A DNA stretch of 64,000 nt, taken from Vibrio hippocampi. Lineage in GTDB: Bacteria; Pseudomonadota; Gammaproteobacteria; Enterobacterales; Vibrionaceae. Both the position numbers and the translations under genes were made by a program. The notes below the pieces were generated by a model, which did no database searches, had not been told where the DNA came from, and saw only the letters and a list, made by a program, of their open reading frames with translations. Location: contig NZ_CAKLCM010000002.1 of the NCBI RefSeq assembly GCF_921292975.1, positions 124,001-188,000 of the forward strand. Reading direction: 5' to 3'. Positions 58,774-64,000 of this stretch are shown here, piece by piece; within the stretch, counting starts at the first letter, position 1; each line of letters starts with the position of its first letter.

Positions 58774-59910
58774 TTATTGTCCTAGAAGATTAACGAGTGT
58801 TTGTTCAAACATATCGGTAAGCTTTTCCAGATCATCCACTTTAACACACTCGTTGACCTTGTGGATGGTTGCGTTAACCGGTCCCAATTCGACCACCTGT
58901 GCGCCCATACGAGCGATAAAGCGACCATCAGAGGTGCCACCAGTAGTTAACAGCTCAGGTTTAGTACCGTTGACCGCTTCTACACCCGTTACCACAGCAT
59001 CTAATAGCGCGCCAGTATCCGTTAAGAAAGGGTGACCGCTCAATGTCCACTTGAGGTCATAGTCGAGCTGATGTTGATCGAGCACGGTATGAACGCGGCT
59101 TTTGATCGTTTCATCAGTCAACTCGGTGCTAAAGCGAAAGTTAAACTGAACGTCAAATTCTCCCGGGATCACATTGCTTGCCCCTGTTCCCGCCTGTAGG
59201 TTGGGAATTTGGAAACTAGTGGGAGGGAAATAGGCGTTACCTTGATCCCATTCCGTCGCAGCCAGTTCAGCAAGCGCGGGCATGGCTTTATGAATCGGAT
59301 TATTGGCGAGGTGTGGATAGGCGACATGACCTTGAATGCCTTTGACACGAAGATCACCAGTAATTGAGCCACGACGACCATTTTTAACCACATCACCAAC
59401 GTGATTGGTGCTAGAGGGTTCCCCCACAATGCACATGTCTATCTTCTCGTCGCGTGCCATCAAGGTATCAATGACGCGAGTAGTACCGTTGATGAACGGT
59501 CCTTCCTCATCAGAAGTAATCAAGAATGCGATAGAGCCTTTATGATCGGGGTGTTCTGCGACAAAACGCTCTGCCGCGACCAGCATACATGCCAGTGAAC
59601 CTTTCATATCCGCAGCCCCACGTCCATATAGGTAGCCATCGATGATCGTCGGTTCAAAGGGCGAGGTGTTCCACTGGTCAAGAGGACCCGCTGGAACCAC
59701 ATCGGTATGCCCAGCAAAAGCAAAAAGTGGTGCTTGCTGACCACGTCGGGCCCAGAAATTCGTGGTGTCTTCGAATACCATCACTTCAATTTCAAATCCG
59801 AGCTTTTCCAAACGCTCTATCATTACCTTTTGGCAATCTGCATCTTCTGGGGTTACCGATTGACGGCTAATAAGGTCTTTAGCTAGAGCCAAAACTGGGC
59901 TGTCTGTCAT
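58774..59910 (-). CDS. dapE: Succinyl-diaminopimelate desuccinylase
   Basis: Hydrolyses N-succinyl-L,L-DAP to L,L-DAP, a dizinc M20 peptidase-family enzyme. The 378-residue product starts [20 protein letters not shown] and has the metal motif [44 protein letters not shown] with the catalytic Glu, and [10 protein letters not shown] near the end. The longest frame starts 10 codons earlier; the family start was taken. It is preceded by yffB, as in E. coli. Confidence 0.96.
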   Translation of the reverse strand: MTDSPVLALAKDLISRQSVTPEDADCQKVMIERLEKLGFEIEVMVFEDTTNFWARRGQQAPLFAFAGHTDVVPAGPLDQWNTSPFEPTIIDGYLYGRGAADMKGSLACMLVAAERFVAEHPDHKGSIAFLITSDEEGPFINGTTRVIDTLMARDEKIDMCIVGEPSSTNHVGDVVKNGRRGSITGDLRVKGIQGHVAYPHLANNPIHKAMPALAELAATEWDQGNAYFPPTSFQIPNLQAGTGASNVIPGEFDVQFNFRFSTELTDETIKSRVHTVLDQHQLDYDLKWTLSGHPFLTDTGALLDAVVTGVEAVNGTKPELLTTGGTSDGRFIARMGAQVVELGPVNATIHKVNECVKVDDLEKLTDMFEQTLVNLLGQ

Positions 59911-59942
59911 CCTTGAGGATCCTTGTTTATCTTTGGTCAAAA

Positions 59943-60299
59943 TTACGATGGGTTAGAAAAAATTTGCTGATATTGGTCGGCTTTAAAACCAAGATGCAGC
60001 GAACCATCAATATCTAAAATAGGGCGCTTAATCATGGCAGAGTTGTCCACCAATAAAGGCAGTGCCGTTTCTAAAGAGAGCGTCTCTTTCTGTTCTGGGG
60101 TCAGTTGTCTAAAAGTCGTACCACGCTTGTTCAGCACATTTTCCCATCCCAACTGTTTACAGAAATGGCTGACCATCTCAGCATCAATACCTTGTTTACG
60201 GTAATCGTGGAATGAGAACTCAATGTTATTGGCTTCGAGCCATTTTTTCGCTTTTTTGATGGTATCGCAATTTGGGATCCCAAACATAGTCACTGCCAT
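59943..60299 (-). CDS. yffB: ArsC/Spx-family reductase YffB
   Basis: A 118-residue thioredoxin-fold protein with the single Cys motif [41 protein letters not shown] and [10 protein letters not shown]. It belongs to the Spx/MgsR-ArsC superfamily and is syntenic with E. coli yffB upstream of dapE. Its biochemical role is unresolved; it is not expected to confer arsenate resistance. It is the second ArsC-like paralogue in this window. Confidence 0.92.
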   Translation of the reverse strand: MAVTMFGIPNCDTIKKAKKWLEANNIEFSFHDYRKQGIDAEMVSHFCKQLGWENVLNKRGTTFRQLTPEQKETLSLETALPLLVDNSAMIKRPILDIDGSLHLGFKADQYQQIFSNPS

Positions 60300-60685
60300 G
60301 CGCTGTTTCCTTTACTAACTATTGGGTGGATAACGCATCCTATCAAGAACCTTGTTGTGAAACAAAGCCTGTAATGCATCTAAACTGGTAACGAAACTAA
60401 TCTCGCAAAGAAACTAATCCAGCAAAAAGCAAAGCTTATACCGGATTCAAGCATGTAACGATGCTTAGCAGTAAATGTTATCAAACTTTCACCAACTTCT
60501 TGAAAAAGCGTAAATGTTATCTTTTGTGAGGTTTTTCATTTGTAGCAAAGGGTTTGGATCGGGAAGAAATTGATCAAGCGCAACAACCGATGAGCTAAAT
60601 TGCCTATATTGACTAGCAGGTGCGGTTTTGGAAACCAAGATACGGATGTATCGACGCACGTTGTTGTTATCACTAGGAGGTGTCA
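60300..60685. other. Divergent intergenic region yffB / winged-helix gene
   Basis: A 386-bp gap with a 17-nt tandem duplication (60393-60426) and an AGGAGG ribosome site at its end. A minus-strand 100-codon frame across it is not gene-like. Confidence 0.55.
60393..60426. repeat. 17-nt imperfect tandem duplication
   Basis: GAAACTAATCTCGCAAA (60393-60409) and GAAACTAATCCAGCAAA (60410-60426), 15 of 17 identical. Confidence 0.85.
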
Positions 60686-60967
60686 ATGGAACTGAGTGCT
60701 GTTTTTGCTCGTCGTCTCTACCTTGCTTTGCTTGTTGAAAGTATGGAAAGACCGAATGTACCAAAATTAATCGAGAAGACGGGATGGCCACGTCGAACTA
60801 TCCAGGATGTCATTAAGGCTCTGCCTGGGATCGGGATTGAGTTGATGTTTGTGCAAGACGGACGCAGACATAATGATGGATACTACCAGTTATCAGACTG
60901 GGGACCGTTCGACAGTCAATGGGTATTTGATCGCCAAGATGACATCGAACTAACGCTAGGCGTATAG
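60686..60967 (+). CDS. Small winged-helix-turn-helix protein
   Basis: A 93-residue protein with a probable wHTH domain: YLALLVESMERPNVPKLIEK, then TGWPRRTIQDVIKALPGIGI as the recognition helix region, and QDGRRHNDGYYQLSDWGPF as the wing. An AGGAGG ribosome site lies 5 nt before ATG 60686; an in-frame GTG at 60680 is an alternative. It has its own terminator, so it is monocistronic. Its targets are unknown; a role in regulation is inferred from the fold only. Confidence 0.75.
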   Translation: MELSAVFARRLYLALLVESMERPNVPKLIEKTGWPRRTIQDVIKALPGIGIELMFVQDGRRHNDGYYQLSDWGPFDSQWVFDRQDDIELTLGV

Positions 60968-60994
60968 CGTGTATTTAAAAAGTCACACCAGATT

Positions 60995-61018
60995 AAGCCA
61001 GATACTTTCTGGCTTTTT
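60995..61018 (+). terminator. Terminator after the winged-helix gene
   Basis: AAGCCAGA (60995-61002) pairs with TCTGGCTT (61008-61015), followed by T. Confidence 0.88.
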
Positions 61019-61041
61019 ATTACTAAATTTCAAAATACTAT

Positions 61042-61076
61042 CCTAGCTCCTAGCTCCTAGCTCCTAGCTCCTAAAC
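61042..61076. repeat. Heptad array B: 4 x CCTAGCT
   Basis: Four perfect tandem CCTAGCT units (61042-61069) are followed by degenerate CCTAAAC. The array abuts the stop codon of the convergent DUF2956 gene at 61077-61079. Confidence 0.93.
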
Positions 61077-61433
61077 CTAACCTAAAAAAGCATAAGCAAC
61101 AAAACCAACCCAACTTACGATCAACAATCCCCACGGCAGCAATGCAGTGCGAGATTTTTCGGTTGTTGCTCCAGATATTGTATTTTCAACGATAGCTTGT
61201 GAATGACCGCCTTCTTGATCAACCAGTTTCTCTTTCTTTACTTTCTTTTGCGCTTTATCAGCTTGACGTTTTTTCTCTTTCAGTTGCTTTTTGTATACCG
61301 CAATACCTTTTTCTATTCCTTGGGCGATAAGCTTGGTTTGCTCTTTCGTTTGCCCCGGTTTTTGCGTTGATCGGGCAATTTTTAGTGCCTCTTGTTGAGT
61401 CTCTTTGGAAGGTTGTGGTTGAGAATGCTTCAT
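61077..61433 (-). CDS. DUF2956 small membrane protein
   Basis: A 118-residue protein recognised as DUF2956. It has a strongly charged N-terminal helical region (STQKPGQTKEQTKLIAQGIE, KKQLKEKKRQADKAQKKVKK), a linker and a C-terminal transmembrane segment (LLPWGLLIVSWVGFVAYAFL). Function is unknown. The longest frame starts 8 codons upstream; ATG 61433 (MKHSQPQPSKETQQEAL) matches the family start. Confidence 0.8.
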   Translation of the reverse strand: MKHSQPQPSKETQQEALKIARSTQKPGQTKEQTKLIAQGIEKGIAVYKKQLKEKKRQADKAQKKVKKEKLVDQEGGHSQAIVENTISGATTEKSRTALLPWGLLIVSWVGFVAYAFLG

Positions 61434-61457
61434 TATCGCTCCATCAATATCGCTCAA

Positions 61458-61788
61458 TCATTTCTGGCACCAGTATAACCCTAAGTCACCTTAAGATGCA
61501 GGGGGCAGAACTTCTAGAAGCGCGTTGTATCATGGAAAAGAGGTGAGTAACAGGCAGCAATAATGGGGATATGGGCAGTTTACCGTCAGCGGTCGGCGTA
61601 AATTTGAACACTTGCGTGCCATTCAAGCAAACATCTAGGTGAGGTTTGCGACAAATCTAGGTATATTATCGCCCTTAAAGTCCAGATTGACGGTATGGTT
61701 TTGACACGACTTGTCTCTTTGGATACGAATGAATCCGTTTATTCCTAAGCAATAATGAAAAATGCTTGGGTAAGAGTTAAAACGAACT
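61458..61788. other. Divergent intergenic region DUF2956 / DUF2919
   Basis: A 331-bp gap, AT-rich on the right; nothing recognisable beyond possible promoters. Confidence 0.5.
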
Positions 61789-62241
61789 ATGCGCTATGCC
61801 ATCGAGCAATATGATAAACATGGCTTTTTAAAACCCCCAGTGTGGCTGTGGATCGGTTGGATGTTTTTGATCCGCGCATGGGTCGTATTTATTGTCGCTG
61901 GAGCGAGTCGGCAAGACGGCAGTACGATACTTCAACACGTCTACCCAGATCACACCATGCTCTATCTTGGCTTAGCAATGGGCACACCGATTGCAATTGG
62001 GATGTGGTTGGTCGGTTTACGGACAGTGGATTCAAAGAAAATCAATGTCTGTATTCGTTACTTAAGACCGTTAACCTTGGTGATGACAATGCTTCAATTG
62101 ACCCATACTTGTTACTTGATCAACCTGCAGCATTGGGCATTTAGTTGGACCAATGCCGTCACCCTAGTGAGTTTAATCTGGTTTGCAATTTATTTGGTCA
62201 ATAGCCGTTATGTGATAGATTGCTTGCAGAGCAATGATTAA
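61789..62241 (+). CDS. yfeZ: DUF2919 inner-membrane protein YfeZ-like
   Basis: A 150-residue protein with four predicted transmembrane segments (VWLWIGWMFLIRAWVVFIVA, MLYLGLAMGTPIAIGMWLVG, LTLVMTMLQLTHTCYLI, TNAVTLVSLIWFAIYLV) and the front motif YDKHGFLKPPVWLW typical of DUF2919. E. coli yfeZ adjoins yfeX, as here. Function is unknown. Confidence 0.85.
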   Translation: MRYAIEQYDKHGFLKPPVWLWIGWMFLIRAWVVFIVAGASRQDGSTILQHVYPDHTMLYLGLAMGTPIAIGMWLVGLRTVDSKKINVCIRYLRPLTLVMTMLQLTHTCYLINLQHWAFSWTNAVTLVSLIWFAIYLVNSRYVIDCLQSND

Positions 62242-62319
62242 GACAACCACTCGCAATCTATTCGCAATGGTTAGTCAAAAAATGAATTTATAATTAAGTG
62301 TAAAAACAAAGGAAATTGT

Positions 62320-63225
62320 ATGTCTTTACCACAAAGCGCCATTCTTCCAGAAGCAGAACCGTTTGCATTGTATGCACAACTTAAAGTTAAGCAAAATGCA
62401 GCGAATGTCTTGAGTGAATTACAGAAACTACCAGCTTTGGTTGCTGAGTTAAATGACACTCAACCCGGAGCAGAGTTGACACTTTCAGTGGCTTTCTCTC
62501 ACCAGTTTTGGAGTCAGTTCGAGCAAGCTATGCCTGCGGAACTTAAACCTTTTCCAGAATTGGGTGAAGGCGAGACGTTTGCACCAAGCAGTGACGTTGA
62601 CGTTTTGGTTCATTGCCATTCTCGCCGCCATGACTTGCACTTTTACGTGATGCGCAAGTTGCTGCAGGTTTGCAGTGAAGATGTTGTTGTGGTCGATGAA
62701 ACTCACGGTTTCCGTTTTATGGATTCTCGCGACTTTACAGATTTTGTCGATGGTACTGAAAACCCAGAAGGCGAGCAGCGTCGTGAAGTCGCTATCCTAG
62801 AAGAAGGTGACTATGCGGGCGGCAGTTACGTGATGGTTCAGCGCTTTGAACACAACCTACCAGCATGGAGCCGTCTTAATGTTTCAGCACAAGAGAAGGT
62901 GATTGGTCGAACTAAGCCAGACTCAATCGAATTGGACAATGTCCCAGCGGCGTCTCACGTTGGTCGTGTTGACATTAAAGAAGAAGGTAAAGGGCTTAAG
63001 ATTGTTCGTCACAGCCTACCTTTTGGTACCGCAAGTGGTGCTCACGGCTTGTTGTTTATTGCTTATTGCCACACGGTTCATAACTTTGATGCCATGCTTG
63101 AGAGCATGTACGGTGTGACTGATGGCAAGACCGACCAACTGTTGCGCTTTACCAAGGCAACGACAGGTGCTTACTTCTTCGCGCCATCTGAATCTGCACT
63201 AAGCTCTCTAACGGTATCTAACTAA
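62320..63225 (+). CDS. yfeX: Dyp-type heme peroxidase YfeX
   Basis: Cytoplasmic dye-decolourising peroxidase of class B/P; in E. coli it oxidises porphyrinogens and has been proposed to act in heme metabolism. The 301-residue product has the GxxDG-type motif FVDGTENPEG (Asp144), the probable proximal heme His213 in PAASHVGRVD and distal Arg230 in IVRHSLPFG. The ATG lies after AAAGGA. It is downstream of yfeZ on the same strand and ends in a perfect hairpin (63241-63264). Confidence 0.93.
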   Translation: MSLPQSAILPEAEPFALYAQLKVKQNAANVLSELQKLPALVAELNDTQPGAELTLSVAFSHQFWSQFEQAMPAELKPFPELGEGETFAPSSDVDVLVHCHSRRHDLHFYVMRKLLQVCSEDVVVVDETHGFRFMDSRDFTDFVDGTENPEGEQRREVAILEEGDYAGGSYVMVQRFEHNLPAWSRLNVSAQEKVIGRTKPDSIELDNVPAASHVGRVDIKEEGKGLKIVRHSLPFGTASGAHGLLFIAYCHTVHNFDAMLESMYGVTDGKTDQLLRFTKATTGAYFFAPSESALSSLTVSN

Positions 63226-63240
63226 AAGTTTGATAGCGAT

Positions 63241-63264
63241 ACAAGGCTCCAAGCGGAGCCTTGT
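63241..63264 (+). terminator. Hairpin after yfeX
   Basis: ACAAGGCTCC (63241-63250) pairs perfectly with GGAGCCTTGT (63255-63264) over AAGC. The following T run is weak. Confidence 0.7.
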
Positions 63265-63291
63265 TGCTGTTCACGGTGTTACTTTCCACTA

Positions 63292-63340
63292 CCTAGCACC
63301 TAGCACCTAGCACCTAGCACCTAGCACCTATTTCCTAGTA
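63292..63340. repeat. Heptad array C: 5 x CCTAGCA plus degenerate copies
   Basis: Five perfect CCTAGCA units (63292-63326) are followed by CCTATTT and CCTAGTA. The same unit in opposite orientation forms the left part of array A. Confidence 0.93.
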
Positions 63341-63390
63341 TCCAGTTATCTTACCCGTCGCTTTTCTGCTTCTCACTCGTGATTTTTACC

Positions 63391-63417
63391 TAAAGTTCTC
63401 TTCATTATTGCCGATAG
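63391..63417 (+). promoter_or_regulatory. Sigma-28 (FliA) promoter of the flagellin gene
   Basis: TAAAGTTC (63391-63398), an 11-nt spacer, and GCCGATAG (63410-63417) match the FliA consensus TAAAGTTT-N11-GCCGATAA at 14 of 16 positions. It lies about 33 bp before the first ATG of the flagellin frame. Confidence 0.9.
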
Positions 63418-63449
63418 CAGATCGAATCCCTGACTCCAATGGTCGTAAT

Positions 63450-64000
63450 GTCGATTACTGTTAATACCAATGTGAGTGCCATGATGGCGCAGTCACACCT
63501 CAATACCGCTACTCAAGCACTGAATCAGTCGCTTGAGCGTTTGGCGTCGGGAAAAAAAATTAACAGTGCCAAAGACGATGCTGCGGGTCTGCAGATCTCC
63601 AACCGTTTGAACTCGCAAATTCGAGGCTTGGGCGTCGCTCAACGTAATGCCAATGACGGGATCTCGATTATGCAGACGGCAGAAGGTGCAATGAAAGAGA
63701 GCACCAACATTTTGCAACGCATGCGGGATCTATCATTGCAATCGGCGAATGGTTCTAATAGTTCCGAAGATCGACGCGCCCTGAATGAGGAATTTAACGC
63801 CCTCAACGATGAATTGAACCGCATTGCAGAGACTACCTCTTTTGGTGGACGTAAGCTGTTAAATGGACAGTTTGGCAGTACGGCATTTCAGATTGGTGCC
63901 GGTTCTGGTGAAGCGATGAGTATTCAATTGCTGAATATGCGTTCCGATCAAATTGGAATGGGCGGACTTGCCTATCAAAGCGCCTTTGCAGCCAACAAAG
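63450..64000 (+). CDS. Flagellin, N-terminal part (cut by window edge)
   Basis: Filament subunit. Translation from ATG 63450 gives [20 protein letters not shown], followed by the conserved flagellin D0/D1 features: [53 protein letters not shown] and [20 protein letters not shown]. About 183 codons are present and the frame is open at the window edge. An ATG three codons earlier (63441) is in frame; neither has a strong Shine-Dalgarno. A sigma-28 promoter drives it. No other flagellar gene precedes it. Whether more flagellin genes follow cannot be seen. Confidence 0.95.

Noticed and set aside
60489..60791. 100-codon minus-strand frame upstream of the winged-helix gene
   Set aside because: Overlaps the well-supported plus-strand start and ribosome site; composition is not protein-like.

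Overview
The window is a stretch of chromosomal backbone from a Vibrio or a very close relative. Evidence is the gene order (map/glnD divergent from rpsB-tsf-pyrH-frr-uppS-cdsA-dxr-rseP-bamA-skp-lpxD-fabZ-lpxA-lpxB-rnhB-dnaE-accA; then yafD-mltD-gloB-yafS-rnhA-dnaQ; fadE/gmhA/yafJ; purN-purM/upp/uraA; bepA-perM; gcvR-bcp/dapA-bamC; yffB-dapE; yfeZ-yfeX), protein sequences closest in character to Vibrionaceae, several small Vibrio-type DUF proteins, and moderate GC. No tRNA, rRNA, CRISPR, transposase, integrase or prophage gene was found. The species cannot be named from the window.

Layout. 1-1.5 kb: 5' part of proS and trmO (minus strand). 1.8-8 kb: an AbgT-family transporter, then yaeH, glnD and map on the minus strand. 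8.2-29.5 kb: a long plus-strand run of translation genes (rpsB, tsf, frr), UMP kinase, undecaprenyl-PP and CDP-diglyceride synthesis, MEP-pathway dxr, the envelope assembly and stress genes rseP/bamA/skp, lipid A genes, rnhB, dnaE, accA and tilS. It is punctuated by intercistronic hairpins and terminators. 29.5-37.3 kb: a small cytochrome c, glnB, and the yafD/mltD/gloB/yafS/rnhA/dnaQ block with a TIGR03503 membrane protein. 37.5-46 kb: fadE with a convincing FadR operator, gmhA, yafJ, then a purine/pyrimidine block (purN, purM, upp, uraA) with three PurR-type boxes. 46.3-52.2 kb: DUF2066, DUF2069, a WrbA-like flavoprotein, ArsC-like reductase, BepA, a TusA-like protein and PerM. 52.3-54.3 kb: the most accessory-looking stretch, with a small secreted protein of unknown function and an isolated exported GH88 unsaturated-uronyl hydrolase. 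54.3-63.2 kb: bcp, gcvR, dapA, bamC, an M15 peptidase, dapE, yffB, a small winged-helix protein, DUF2956, DUF2919 and yfeX. The window ends inside a flagellin gene preceded by a near-perfect sigma-28 promoter.

The genes are mostly housekeeping and work together in outer-membrane biogenesis (rseP, bamA, skp, bamC, bepA, lpxD/A/B, gmhA), nitrogen signalling (glnD with glnB), nucleotide salvage and synthesis, and lysine/diaminopimelate synthesis (dapA, dapE). The least explained signal is non-coding. Three separate intergenic sites carry tandem 7-nt CCTAGNN arrays, and at least seven other intergenic sites carry tandem copies of 15-18 nt units with unrelated sequences. This suggests recurrent micro-duplication in intergenic DNA and, for the CTAG arrays, a dispersed heptad element.
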